A program made the position numbers and the translations under genes. Shown here piece by piece: positions 37,497-46,800 of a stretch of DNA of 64,000 bases. Under the pieces are notes generated by a model that searched no databases, had not been told where the DNA came from, and saw only the letters and a list, made by a program, of their open reading frames with translations. Position 1 is the first letter of the stretch; each line of letters starts with the position of its first letter. This DNA comes from Halopseudomonas pelagia CL-AP6 (lineage in GTDB: Bacteria > Pseudomonadota > Gammaproteobacteria > Pseudomonadales > Pseudomonadaceae): contig NZ_AROI01000015.1 in NCBI RefSeq assembly GCF_000410875.1, positions 1-64,000 of the forward strand, given 5' to 3'.

Positions 37497-38168
37497 ATGG
37501 CCCTGACCCTGTACGGCGCAATACTCTCGCCCTTTGTACGCAAGATTCGCATCCAGCTCGGCGAACAGAATATCGCCCACGCGCATGTGCCGGTGCCACC
37601 CATGCAACAGCCCGATTGGTATTATGCGATTAGCCCGCTGGGCCGCATCCCGGCGATACAGGATGGCGAGGTCGCGCTAGCCGACTCGGCGGTAATCGCT
37701 CAGTACCTGCACGAAACCTACCCCGGCTCTACGCTATACGGCCACAACAGCGCAGAAGCCGCCCGAGTGCGCTGGCTGGAGAAATACGCCGACTACGAGC
37801 TCGCCGCCTACGCCACCTTCACCGTATTCAGCCAGCGCTTTCTGGAGCCGCTCAAGGGCGGCCATACCGACGAGGAAGCGGTTCAGGCCGCATTGCACGA
37901 CCAGTTGCCGCCACTGTTTGACTATCTGGAGAGAGAGCTGGGTGAACAGCGTTACTTCCTTGGCGAAACCTTCAGCATGGCGGACATTGCCGTCGTCTGC
38001 CAACTGATCAACCTGGCCCACGTTGGCGCACTGATCGACGAGCAACGCTGGCCCGGCCTGGCCTCACTGCTTAGCAGAGCAACCGGGCGCAGCACCATCA
38101 GCGGGCTATTGCCCGCCGAGCACCAATTGGTCGCCAAATACACAGCCCGGCGTCAGGCGCCAGCCTGA
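37497..38168 (+). CDS. Glutathione S-transferase family protein
   Basis: The 223-aa protein has an N-terminal thioredoxin-like domain (LYGAILSPFVRKIRIQLGE, SPLGRIPAIQDGE with the conserved cis-proline, ADSAVIAQYL) and a helical C-terminal domain (FSMADIAVVCQL, the N-capping-box aspartate). The reactive residue near SPF is likely serine. It overlaps the convergent ATPase gene by 16 bp. Confidence 0.9.
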   Translation: MALTLYGAILSPFVRKIRIQLGEQNIAHAHVPVPPMQQPDWYYAISPLGRIPAIQDGEVALADSAVIAQYLHETYPGSTLYGHNSAEAARVRWLEKYADYELAAYATFTVFSQRFLEPLKGGHTDEEAVQAALHDQLPPLFDYLERELGEQRYFLGETFSMADIAVVCQLINLAHVGALIDEQRWPGLASLLSRATGRSTISGLLPAEHQLVAKYTARRQAPA

Positions 38169-39055
38169 CCTCGCTCCAGCAACTGCCGGCCCACCCAGGC
38201 ACGGGCAAACTGGCTGGCACACCGGCCGTTTCGGTTACCGCGCGATAACGCCCAGCGTAACGCCTCTAGTTGTAGCGCGTCATTCCAGGCCCAGTCGAGC
38301 TGATACTGGGCGGCAACTTCCTTCAGCCAGTGCTGCACCACCGCAAGGTAATGCTCTTGGCTAAACGGATAAAACGACACCCACAGCCCGAAGCGGTCGG
38401 ACAGTGCTATTTTCTCTTCTATTGCCTCCCCCGGATGCAGCTCGCCATCGACCATCTGTGCCGCTTGATTGTCGCTGCGGTGCTCCGGCAACAAGTGCCG
38501 GCGATTCGAGGTGGCGTATAACAGCAGATTCTCCGGGGCGGTCTCTACACTGCCGTCAAGTACCGTCTTCAGGGTTTTATACGCACTGTCATCCGCTTCA
38601 AACGCCAGGTCGTCGCAAAACAGCAGGAAGCGCCAGGGTAGTCCACGGATTTGTTCGACCAGGGCCGGCAAATGCAGCAAATCGGTTTTGTCGATTTCAA
38701 TCAACCGCAAGCCTTGGTCGGCATATTCAGCCAGCAAGGCCCGTACCAGCGAAGATTTGCCCGTCCCGCGAGCGCCCCAGAGCAACGCGTTATTGGCCGG
38801 CAGGCCGGTGACGAACTGCCGGGTATTGGCCTGCAGCAGGCTCTTCTGTCGATCAACACCAATCAAGTCCTGAAGATGCGCTTCACTGCCGATCAACAGC
38901 GGTCGCAGCCAACCACCCGAACCCTCCGCCATCCAGCGTGCGGCTTGGGTGTGCTGCCAATCGATCGTAACCGGCCGCGTTTGATCCGCCTGCTCGAAAC
39001 GGTCTATAACCGCGAGCACGCGCTGCATAAATTGCTGCGCCGAGATTTCTGACAT
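38153..39055 (-). CDS. AAA+ ATPase of the DUF815 family
   Basis: I chose the ATG at 39055 (MSEISAQQFMQRVLAVIDRF) because GGAGAAC precedes it; the frame extends further upstream without a good start. The 300-aa protein has a Walker A motif GARGTGKSSLVRALL, a Walker B-type FLLFCDDLAFEADD, and a sensor segment LLYATSNRRHLLPEH. These ATPases are widespread in proteobacteria, with no clear role. Confidence 0.88.
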   Translation of the reverse strand: MSEISAQQFMQRVLAVIDRFEQADQTRPVTIDWQHTQAARWMAEGSGGWLRPLLIGSEAHLQDLIGVDRQKSLLQANTRQFVTGLPANNALLWGARGTGKSSLVRALLAEYADQGLRLIEIDKTDLLHLPALVEQIRGLPWRFLLFCDDLAFEADDSAYKTLKTVLDGSVETAPENLLLYATSNRRHLLPEHRSDNQAAQMVDGELHPGEAIEEKIALSDRFGLWVSFYPFSQEHYLAVVQHWLKEVAAQYQLDWAWNDALQLEALRWALSRGNRNGRCASQFARAWVGRQLLERGQAGA

Positions 39056-39189
39056 ACTGTTCTCCAAATACACAAAGAATGCCACGCAACTGACATGACC
39101 ACCAAGCCTGGCCAGCAAGCGTCTCCGAGAGTGCACACTCGGGCAAAGCTGAACTAAGCTCATGGCCAGACTAGAGCAGACGGACACGC

Positions 39190-41526
39190 ATGAATATTCG
39201 CTTTACTGACCGCCTTTCCTTCAAGCAAACCCGTCTTGGCGTACTAGCTGCATTTATACTTGGAACCCTCTTGGGGTTAGTTCAGGTCATGGTCGATTAT
39301 CGCGCAGAAAATGCCGCCATCGACAACGAAATCCGAGCCCAGATCAACGTCAGCCTGGGGCCGGCCTCGCGGATTGCTTACAACATTGACGCCGAATTGG
39401 CCCTGGAACTGGTCAACGGCTTGCTCAGAGCCCCTCCGGTAATCCGCGCCGAGATCATCGACAACAATGCCGTTGCACTGGCCAGTGTCAGCCGCCCCAT
39501 GGCCAGCAGCCCCTACCGACCCGTAAGCGATGCATTATTCGGCCGGCGCCGCACCTATTCCCAGCCGCTACTTGTCAACCACGCGCCCAACGAGTTGCTC
39601 GGTCATCTGGTCATCGAAGTAGACACCTTCCACCAGGGTGCCAATTTTCTGCGCAGGGCTGGCCTGACCATGCTCTCGGGTTTCATTCTCAGTCTGGTAT
39701 TGTCGCTGGTGCTCATGGTGCTTTTTTACGCCATGCTGACCAAACCCCTGGTGCGCTTGATTGACGACTTGCTCAACATGAATACCGAGGGCGACGACCG
39801 CAGCCGCCTGCCCTGCCCCGATCACCACGAGCGTGATGAGATCGGCGCACTGGTCGAAGTGATCAACCGTCAACTGCAAAGCATCGATGTGACCATGCGC
39901 CAGAAGCTACGCGCCGAGGAACGGCTGCGGCAATACCTGGAAGAGCTGGAAATCATCGTCGAGGCGCGCACCACCGAACTGCAGGAAACCAATGCCCAGT
40001 TGCGCCGCTCCAACCAGGATCTGGAAACCTCGCGTGAAGAAGCCCTCGGCATGGCCCGGGCCAGGTCGGCCTTCCTGGCAAGCATGAGCCACGAAATCCG
40101 TACCCCGATCAATGGATTGCTGGGCATGATCGGGCTGACGCTGGATAGCCCTCTGAGTAGCGAACAGCGCCAGCAACTGACCATCGCCTACGACTCGGGC
40201 AAGGTCCTGGTAACTCTGCTCAACGACATTCTCGACCTATCGAAGTTCGAAGCCGGCAAGTTGCAGCTGGAGGCCATCCCCTTTGACCTCGGCACCTTGC
40301 TGGAAGACACCGCCAATCTGTTATCGCAAAATGCCGGCAAGCAGGGCGTGGAGCTCACCTGCCGCATAGATCCGCTGCTGCCAGGCCTGTTGGTCGGCGA
40401 TCCGACCCGCGTGCGCCAGATCGTCAGTAACCTGCTGTCCAATGCCTTGAAGTTTACCGAGCATGGCTACGTCGCAGTGCAAGTCGAACTGGAACCGCTG
40501 GTCAAGGGCGGCCAGCAGGTGCGCATCAGCGTGCGCGATAGTGGCATAGGTATCGCCGAAGAGGCGTTAGAGAACATCTTCTCGCCCTTTACCCAGGCCG
40601 ACGCGCAGATTTCCCGCCGCTTCGGTGGCACCGGGCTGGGGCTCGCGCTGTGCAAGAGCCTGACCGACGCGATGCAGGGTCAGTTGACGGTAGAGTCCGC
40701 GCCAGGCCAGGGCAGCACCTTTAGCGTTACGCTGCCCGCCGTTACCCATCAACAGGCAGCCACATTCGAGTACCCGCCGCCCTGCAGTGTGGTGATCTGG
40801 AACCAACAAGGGCGGCTACAGGGGCGAATTCTGTATGAGATGCTGCGCCACTGGCGCCTCAACTGCCAACTGCTCGATTACAACCCCAATCAACTGTCCA
40901 GTATGAGCACGCCCGACGCCGATCTCTGGCTACTGGACAGCACACACCTGGCGCACCACCTCAAGCAGCAGCCTGCCCCGCCACGCTTGCTGGTCTGCCC
41001 CTATGCGCAACTACTGGATGCCGAGCAGGCGGCCAGCCTGAATATAGCGCACCAGGTGCCGAGCCCGCCGGCCCGAGCGCGGCTGGCCAAGGCCATCGAG
41101 CGTGCACTGGGCGGCCAGGATCAGGAAGCAGAAAAGGCCCAGAGCGAGCCGGTGAAAACCGGCAAACGTATTCTTCTGGTCGAGGACAACATCGTCAATC
41201 AGATGGTTGCCAAAGGCATGCTGACGCGGCTGGGCCATGAGGTAGAGGTGGCCGAACAGGGGGAAGCGGCATTGGCCAGGCTGGAGACCGGCCACTATGA
41301 TCTGGTCCTGATGGACTGCAACATGCCGGTCATGGATGGTTACGAGACCAGCCGAAGAATGCGCGCCGACCTGCGCTGGCGCAGCATTCCCATCATTGCA
41401 CTGACGGCCAACGCGCTGCAGGAAGACCGCCAGCGCTGCGAGGCCGCAGGCATGAACGACTATTTAGCCAAGCCGTTCAAGCGTGAAGACCTGCAAGCCC
41501 TGCTCAGCACTTGGCTACCAAGCTAA
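39190..41526 (+). CDS. Hybrid sensor histidine kinase, SagS-like
   Basis: The 778-aa membrane kinase has TM segments near residues 18-36 and 160-182, a periplasmic sensor between them, and a HAMP region with coiled coil (to about 290). The HisKA box is SMSHEIRTPINGLLG. The ATPase boxes are NLLSNALKFTEHG, DSGIGIAEEA and GGTGLGLALCK. A degenerate receiver-like stretch (530-640) precedes the true C-terminal receiver (LLVEDNIVNQMV, LVLMDCNMPVMDGYE with the phospho-Asp, ALTANAL, KPF). In P. aeruginosa the orthologous position holds SagS, which controls the motile-sessile switch and biofilm tolerance. A role here is inferred from synteny. Confidence 0.85.
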   Translation: MNIRFTDRLSFKQTRLGVLAAFILGTLLGLVQVMVDYRAENAAIDNEIRAQINVSLGPASRIAYNIDAELALELVNGLLRAPPVIRAEIIDNNAVALASVSRPMASSPYRPVSDALFGRRRTYSQPLLVNHAPNELLGHLVIEVDTFHQGANFLRRAGLTMLSGFILSLVLSLVLMVLFYAMLTKPLVRLIDDLLNMNTEGDDRSRLPCPDHHERDEIGALVEVINRQLQSIDVTMRQKLRAEERLRQYLEELEIIVEARTTELQETNAQLRRSNQDLETSREEALGMARARSAFLASMSHEIRTPINGLLGMIGLTLDSPLSSEQRQQLTIAYDSGKVLVTLLNDILDLSKFEAGKLQLEAIPFDLGTLLEDTANLLSQNAGKQGVELTCRIDPLLPGLLVGDPTRVRQIVSNLLSNALKFTEHGYVAVQVELEPLVKGGQQVRISVRDSGIGIAEEALENIFSPFTQADAQISRRFGGTGLGLALCKSLTDAMQGQLTVESAPGQGSTFSVTLPAVTHQQAATFEYPPPCSVVIWNQQGRLQGRILYEMLRHWRLNCQLLDYNPNQLSSMSTPDADLWLLDSTHLAHHLKQQPAPPRLLVCPYAQLLDAEQAASLNIAHQVPSPPARARLAKAIERALGGQDQEAEKAQSEPVKTGKRILLVEDNIVNQMVAKGMLTRLGHEVEVAEQGEAALARLETGHYDLVLMDCNMPVMDGYETSRRMRADLRWRSIPIIALTANALQEDRQRCEAAGMNDYLAKPFKREDLQALLSTWLPS

Positions 41527-41530
41527 GGTG

Positions 41531-42016
41531 CTACTTCAATAGGGCTTCGATATCGCCGGTCAAGTCATCCGGGCTGGTACTGGGTGCATAGCGTTTGAGC
41601 ACCTGACCATCCGCGTTTACCAGAAACTTGGTGAAATTCCATTTGATCCCTTTGGTGCCGAGCAAGCCTGGTGCTTCTTGCTTGAGGCGAACGAACAGCG
41701 GATGCGCCTTGTCACCGTTAACATCCACCTTGCTGAACAGCGGAAAGCTGACACCGTAATTAAGTTCACAGAACTCGGCTATATCGCTCTCACTACCCGG
41801 TTCCTGTGCACCAAACTGGTTGCAGGGAAAGCCGACCACGCGCAAACCACGCTCGGCATAATTTTTCCATAAGGCTTCCAAGCCCTTGTACTGGGGCGTA
41901 AATCCGCATTTGCTGGCGGTATTGACGATCAAGTAAGCCTTGCCCTGCAGATCGGCCAGGCGAGTTTCCTGGTGGTCGATCGTCGTGCAGGGGATATCCA
42001 GTACCGTGTCGGTCAT
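41531..42016 (-). CDS. Glutathione peroxidase (cysteine type)
   Basis: The 161-aa protein has the active-site motif [16 protein letters not shown] with the peroxidatic cysteine, [13 protein letters not shown] with the resolving-type cysteine and glutamine, and KWNFTKFLV with the tryptophan. It reduces hydrogen and lipid peroxides, probably with thioredoxin. Its ATG overlaps the msrB stop (4 bp), so the two are co-transcribed. Confidence 0.95.
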   Translation of the reverse strand: MTDTVLDIPCTTIDHQETRLADLQGKAYLIVNTASKCGFTPQYKGLEALWKNYAERGLRVVGFPCNQFGAQEPGSESDIAEFCELNYGVSFPLFSKVDVNGDKAHPLFVRLKQEAPGLLGTKGIKWNFTKFLVNADGQVLKRYAPSTSPDDLTGDIEALLK

Positions 42017-42408
42017 GAGCGTGGCTCCAGGCGCAGGCAGATGGAATTGATGCAGTAACGCAGCCCGGTAGGTGGCGGGCCATCAGGAAATACATGGCCC
42101 AGATGCGAGTCACAGCCGGCGCAGGTGACTTCAGTGCGCTGCATGCCGTGACTGTGATCGTCCACCTCGTTGATCAGCTCTTCGGCAATTGGCGCGTAAT
42201 AACTCGGCCAACCGCAGCCGGCGTCAAACTGCGTCGCCGTATCAAACAGTGCCGTGTCACAGGCTACACAGTGGTAAACACCCGGAGTCGTATTAGCGTA
42301 ATAGGCGCCGGTAAACGGGCGCTCGGTGCCTTTCATCCGGCACACCTGGAACTGGGCATCATCAAGCTGTTCACGCCAGGCGTCCTCGGTCTTTATGACT
42401 TTCTTCAT
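42013..42408 (-). CDS. msrB: Peptide methionine-(R)-S-oxide reductase MsrB
   Basis: The 131-aa enzyme repairs oxidised methionine. It has the zinc-binding CxxC pairs [12 protein letters not shown] and [15 protein letters not shown] and the catalytic cysteine in [12 protein letters not shown]. It is the first gene of an msrB-gpx oxidative-stress unit on the minus strand. The MarR-type regulator OspR, which I recall beside the homologous gpx of P. aeruginosa, is not present. Confidence 0.95.
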   Translation of the reverse strand: MKKVIKTEDAWREQLDDAQFQVCRMKGTERPFTGAYYANTTPGVYHCVACDTALFDTATQFDAGCGWPSYYAPIAEELINEVDDHSHGMQRTEVTCAGCDSHLGHVFPDGPPPTGLRYCINSICLRLEPRS

Positions 42409-42509
42409 GATTCACTCCTCGGATGGTGTTGTCGGACTTTCCCAGTCAGGGCCGCACAACGTATGATGCTGGTTTTATCCACAATCGGACAGCCCCCAGG
42501 GAAAGTACC

Positions 42510-43721
42510 ATGCAGGTTAGCAAGTCGAATAAATTGGCCAATGTCTGTTATGACATCCGCGGACCGGTTCTGCGCCACGCCAAACGCCTAGAAGAAGAAG
42601 GCCACCGTATTCTCAAACTGAATATCGGCAACCCTGCGCCCTTCGGTTTCGAAGCGCCGGAAGAAATCCTCCAGGACGTTATTCTCAACCTGCCCACTGC
42701 CCAGGGCTACAGCGACTCAAAGGGGCTGTTTGCAGCCCGCAAAGCGGTCATGCATTACACGCAGACCAAGAACATTGCTGGCGTGACGATTGAAGACATC
42801 TATCTCGGCAACGGCGTCTCCGAGCTGATCGTGATGTCCATGCAGGGCCTGTTGAACAACGGCGACGAGGTGCTGATTCCCGCACCCGACTACCCACTAT
42901 GGACTGCCGCCGTGAGTCTGTCCGGTGGCAAGCCGGTGCATTACCTGTGCGACGAGCAGGCCGACTGGTATCCGGATATCGACGATATCCGCAGCAAGAT
43001 CACCCCGAACACCCGCGCCATGGTCATCATCAACCCGAACAATCCGACCGGGGCGGTCTATTCGCGGGATATGCTCGAGCAACTGGTGCAGGTCGCCCGC
43101 GAGCACAACCTGATTCTGTTCGCCGACGAAATCTACGACAAGATTCTCTACGATGGTACCGAGCACGATTCAGTCGCGGCCCTGGCCCCCGACGTGCTGT
43201 GCCTGACCTTCAATGGCCTGTCGAAATCCTATCGGGTGGCGGGCTTCCGCTCCGGCTGGATGATCATCAGCGGCCCCAAACACAATGCCCAGAGCTATAT
43301 CGAAGGTATCGATATCCTCGCTTCCATGCGTCTGTGCGCCAACGTGCCGGCGCAGCATGCAATTCAGACAGCCTTGGGTGGTTATCAAAGCATCAATGAC
43401 CTGATTCTGCCCGGTGGACGCCTGCTGGAACAGCGTGATGCCGCCTGGGAAATGCTTAACGACATTCCTGGCGTCAGTTGCACCAAGCCCAAGGGCGCGC
43501 TCTATCTGTTCCCGAAACTGGATCCAAAGGTCTATCCGATCCATAACGATGAAAAGATGGTGCTCGACCTGCTGCTCCAGGAAAAAATTCTGGTCGTCCA
43601 GGGCACCGCCTTTAACTGGCCATGGCCTGACCATTTCCGCATCGTCTCGCTACCACGCAAAGACGACCTGGAAATGGCCATTAGCCGGATCGCCAATTTT
43701 CTCAAGACCTACCGTCAGTAG
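42510..43721 (+). CDS. alaA: Alanine-synthesising aminotransferase AlaA
   Basis: The 403-aa PLP enzyme makes alanine from pyruvate and glutamate. It has NIGNPAPFGFEAPEE at the start, NGVSELIVMSMQ, the PLP contact NPNNPTGAVYSRD, the DEIYDKILYDG motif, the Schiff-base lysine in FNGLSKSYRVAGFRSGW, and the C-terminal arginine region FRIVSLPRKDD. The ATG at 42510 is preceded by AGGGAAAG; the longer frame opening at 42423 is not used. Confidence 0.93.
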   Translation: MQVSKSNKLANVCYDIRGPVLRHAKRLEEEGHRILKLNIGNPAPFGFEAPEEILQDVILNLPTAQGYSDSKGLFAARKAVMHYTQTKNIAGVTIEDIYLGNGVSELIVMSMQGLLNNGDEVLIPAPDYPLWTAAVSLSGGKPVHYLCDEQADWYPDIDDIRSKITPNTRAMVIINPNNPTGAVYSRDMLEQLVQVAREHNLILFADEIYDKILYDGTEHDSVAALAPDVLCLTFNGLSKSYRVAGFRSGWMIISGPKHNAQSYIEGIDILASMRLCANVPAQHAIQTALGGYQSINDLILPGGRLLEQRDAAWEMLNDIPGVSCTKPKGALYLFPKLDPKVYPIHNDEKMVLDLLLQEKILVVQGTAFNWPWPDHFRIVSLPRKDDLEMAISRIANFLKTYRQ

Positions 43722-43747
43722 TCAGCCGGGTACCCAGGAGTTGCGGC

Positions 43748-44176
43748 ATGGCCGATCTGCATATCGAGGACTTTTATCAGGACGTCGCTGGCATCCTGCT
43801 GGGGCTGTACAACAGCTTCCCGCGCCCGACCACGCTGTTTGTCAGTGACCTGGTTGGCGAACTGGAACCGGATGCCTTTGGCGTACCAGCCCCTCGGCAC
43901 CTGGCCTGCTTCAGCGCCATGTTATGGCTGGCTGATGAAGGCTTCCTGCGCTATACCGAGGCGATTCGTCAGGAAGCCATTGATCAATGCTGTTTGACCG
44001 AGCGCGCTTTTGTACGCCTGGCCACACCGGTCAAGGCGTTTCACGACGACGCCCTACCACCCAGCATAGCCAGACAACGCGCAACCCTGGCCCAGCAACT
44101 GCGTGATGCGCGGGCCAGTCAGTCGTCGACCCACCTGGCCAATGTGGTTCAGCACTGCTTCCAAAGTCCAGCCTAG
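43748..44176 (+). CDS. Conserved hypothetical protein
   Basis: The 142-aa protein begins MADLHIEDFYQDVAGILLGL, with AGGAG shortly upstream. It is mostly helical and soluble, with the segment ACFSAMLWLADEGFLRYTEA resembling a winged-helix-like core. It follows alaA by 26 bp and is probably in the same operon. No function is recognised. Confidence 0.7.
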   Translation: MADLHIEDFYQDVAGILLGLYNSFPRPTTLFVSDLVGELEPDAFGVPAPRHLACFSAMLWLADEGFLRYTEAIRQEAIDQCCLTERAFVRLATPVKAFHDDALPPSIARQRATLAQQLRDARASQSSTHLANVVQHCFQSPA

Positions 44177-44337
44177 ACGCTTTGAACTAGAGCGCTTGCA
44201 CTACACGATTTGAAATAGACTGGCGATTGAAAGGCGCACGGAAAGACCCAATATAACCACACACAAGATCCGGACGCTCTGCCTATGGGAAGCAGGTGCG
44301 GTGCCCGGCAGAGTTTTCATTACTGGAGTTTCACCAC

Positions 44338-45231
44338 ATGATGCGCATCTTTTTGTTCCTGGCAACCAACTTGGCGGTGGTACTGATCGCCAGTATTACC
44401 CTGAGCCTGCTCGGAGTCGGCAGTATTCACGACGGCCAGGGCGGCATGAACCTGCAAGCGCTATTGATTTTCTGCGCGGTGATCGGCTTTGCGGGCTCCT
44501 TTATTTCGTTGCTTATCTCCAAGTGGATGGCCAAACGCAGTACTGGCGCGCGGGTGATTGAAACCCCGGCCAACCGTCAGGAGCAGTGGCTGATGGATAC
44601 CGTCGCGCAACTGGCCAAACAGGCCAATATCGGTATGCCAGAAGTGGCGATTTTCCCCTCGCGGGCACCCAACGCCTTTGCCACCGGCTGGAACAAGAAC
44701 GCCGCCCTGGTAGCGGTGTCTGACGGCATGCTGCAGCGCTTCAGCCCGAACGAAGTGAAGGCGGTCATGGCCCACGAGATTGGCCACGTAGCCAACGGCG
44801 ACATGGTTACCCTGTCGCTGATCCAGGGCGTGGTCAATACCTTCGTGATGTTCTTCGCCCGCATCATCGGTAGTTTCGTTGACCGCGCCGTCTTCAAGAA
44901 CGACAGCGGCCGTCCCGGCATCGGTTACTTTATCGCGACCATTTTTGCCGAACTGGTGCTGGGTATTCTGGCCAGCATTATCGTCATGTGGTTCTCGCGC
45001 CAACGGGAATTCCGTGCGGATGCAGCCGCCGCACAACTGGCCGGTAGCGCCAATATGATCGCCGCGCTCGAGCACCTGCGCGCGGAACAAGGTATTCCGG
45101 TAGAGATGCCCGGTGAAATGGTCGCCTTTGGTATCAACGGCAGCCTGAAAAACGGCCTGGCCGGCCTGCTGATGACCCACCCGCCGCTGGAACAACGCAT
45201 CGCCGCGCTGCGGGCTGGCAACTTCCGCTAA
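44338..45231 (+). CDS. htpX: Membrane zinc metalloprotease HtpX
   Basis: HtpX helps degrade misfolded inner-membrane proteins. The 297-aa protein has two N-terminal membrane segments ([40 protein letters not shown]), the zinc motif [14 protein letters not shown], two more hydrophobic segments, and the third zinc ligand in [15 protein letters not shown] chose the ATG at 44338 (MMRIF) after GGAG. A strong terminator follows. Confidence 0.96.
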   Translation: MMRIFLFLATNLAVVLIASITLSLLGVGSIHDGQGGMNLQALLIFCAVIGFAGSFISLLISKWMAKRSTGARVIETPANRQEQWLMDTVAQLAKQANIGMPEVAIFPSRAPNAFATGWNKNAALVAVSDGMLQRFSPNEVKAVMAHEIGHVANGDMVTLSLIQGVVNTFVMFFARIIGSFVDRAVFKNDSGRPGIGYFIATIFAELVLGILASIIVMWFSRQREFRADAAAAQLAGSANMIAALEHLRAEQGIPVEMPGEMVAFGINGSLKNGLAGLLMTHPPLEQRIAALRAGNFR

Positions 45232-45260
45232 AACAAGCTTTAAGCTGCAAGCTAAAAACA

Positions 45261-45294
45261 AAACCTGCGAAGCCTAGGCTTCGCAGGTTTTTTT
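45261..45294. terminator. Bidirectional terminator after htpX
   Basis: The stem CCTGCGAAGCC-TA-GGCTTCGCAGG is followed by TTTTTTT on the plus strand and preceded by AAAACAAAA. It can serve both htpX and the convergent ATP-NAD kinase-like gene. Confidence 0.9.
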
Positions 45295-45325
45295 GTGGGG
45301 TTTGCTTGTAGCTGACCGCTCCGCG

Positions 45326-46453
45326 CTAGCTGGCCTGCCAACTGGCAGGGTAGAGCATCTCCTCGCGATAGCCACTGAGCACCCGGCGCAGTCCGGTTAG
45401 CTCTTCATCAAGCTGCGAATCGCCGCTATCCAGCAGGAACGGCCTGCCTGCCAAGGTTTTGAGTTTGCTTTTGGTCGCAACCACCAACAGATTCTGCGGG
45501 CCGGCGGCGCGCACTATACGCGGTGAGATCTGCTGATTGCCGCGGCCGAGGATGTGGCCCTGACCACCAATGGCAGTGACCAGGATGCGTACTTTTTCTG
45601 CATCCTGCAGCAGCTCCCATAATTGCTGCTCGGTCACATCGCGGCCGATCAGTTGGCCACCTCGCATGACGTCCACGCCCAGCAGCGACCCTTCCAACCC
45701 CAGGGCCTCCAGCAAGCCCAAGGTGGTCGAGCCTGGGCCCATCACCCAGGTCACCCCTTCGCCCTCCTCCTGCAGCCCGGCAGCGATGTCGTCGAGAACC
45801 AGGGTCTCCTGTTCGCGGCCACCCTGTTTCACCTGCTGGACGAAACGTCCCTCTTCCGGAATCGACAGCTCGCCGTAATGGCGGGTGCGCACCTGCCCCT
45901 CACGGAACGCTGCTTCGTCAATATCACGCACGTCAGCGGCGCCCAAGCGCACCAGCTCGCCCTTGACCAGCAAGGCCACTAGCTCGCCGGCCGCACGCGG
46001 GTTGACCGCGTAGACGCCCGAGTGAATCTTCACCCCAGCCGGGATGCCCAGCACCAATTGCCCAGGCCCTGCGCTATTGCAAATATTCCGCGCGGTGCCA
46101 TCGCCCCCGGCAAACAACAACAGGTCGACGCCCAGTGCCTGGATCTCCCGCGCCAGGCGTTCGGTATCCTCGGCAGCCGTTTGCTCGCCAACCAGCTCGC
46201 CGACCACCTCATGCTCAAAGCCCAGCTCTGCAAGCAACGTAGCGCCCATCAACCCCGGCGCGGCCAGTATCTTTAGCTGCTCGCGCAGCGGTCGCAACAC
46301 CTCCAGGGCGACCCGCACACGCTGTTGCGCCAGCGGCTCCACACCCATTGCCAGCGCCTGCTCGGCAACACCGTCCGAGCCCTTGAGCGCAGCACGGCCA
46401 CCCAGGCCTGCGAGGGGGTTGATAATCAGACCCAAACGAAATATCGGCGTCAT
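45326..46453 (-). CDS. ATP-NAD kinase family protein
   Basis: The 375-aa protein starts MTPIFRLGLIINPLAGLGGR, with AAGAGG upstream of the ATG at 46453. It has LLLFAGGDGTARNI, the diphosphate-binding GGDG motif of NAD kinases and diacylglycerol kinases, and GIPAGVKIHSGVYA. This family (long form, AcoX-like) is common in Pseudomonas. Whether it phosphorylates NAD is not known from sequence. Confidence 0.85.
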   Translation of the reverse strand: MTPIFRLGLIINPLAGLGGRAALKGSDGVAEQALAMGVEPLAQQRVRVALEVLRPLREQLKILAAPGLMGATLLAELGFEHEVVGELVGEQTAAEDTERLAREIQALGVDLLLFAGGDGTARNICNSAGPGQLVLGIPAGVKIHSGVYAVNPRAAGELVALLVKGELVRLGAADVRDIDEAAFREGQVRTRHYGELSIPEEGRFVQQVKQGGREQETLVLDDIAAGLQEEGEGVTWVMGPGSTTLGLLEALGLEGSLLGVDVMRGGQLIGRDVTEQQLWELLQDAEKVRILVTAIGGQGHILGRGNQQISPRIVRAAGPQNLLVVATKSKLKTLAGRPFLLDSGDSQLDEELTGLRRVLSGYREEMLYPASWQAS

Positions 46454-46596
46454 AAAACCTCTTGGAAAACACATCCGGTGGAGCAAAAGGTGGAGTAAAA
46501 ACTGTCATCTGGTGGTCACATGCATCACCTATCCTGCGATCAAGCCAGAGCAATAACTACATGGCGCTGAATGCCTGAAAACCGACGGAGAAAACC

Positions 46597-46785
46597 ATGA
46601 CTGTACATGCCCGCCAGAACCCAGCCGCTTACGCCGATATGCTGCGCCAACCGCCCAACTTCACTGGCGGATGGTTGATCGATGCCCACGGACGGGAAAT
46701 TGCCATCACCGATGACATGATCCATCAAGCCTGCGCCGAGCTGGATCAACAAGGCTTCGCCGCTGAGGATTCTGGCGAGAATTGA
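46597..46785 (+). CDS. Small conserved hypothetical protein
   Basis: The 62-aa acidic protein (MTVHARQNPAAYADMLRQPP ... ITDDMIHQACAEL) has GGAG upstream of its ATG. Small proteins like this lie beside pdxB in other Pseudomonas, which supports it being real. It is soluble, with no known domain. Confidence 0.65.
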   Translation: MTVHARQNPAAYADMLRQPPNFTGGWLIDAHGREIAITDDMIHQACAELDQQGFAAEDSGEN

Positions 46786-46800
46786 TCGCTTTGACGCGCA

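Noticed and set aside
41531..42016. Selenocysteine in the glutathione peroxidase
   Set aside because: The active-site codon is cysteine, with no in-frame TGA.
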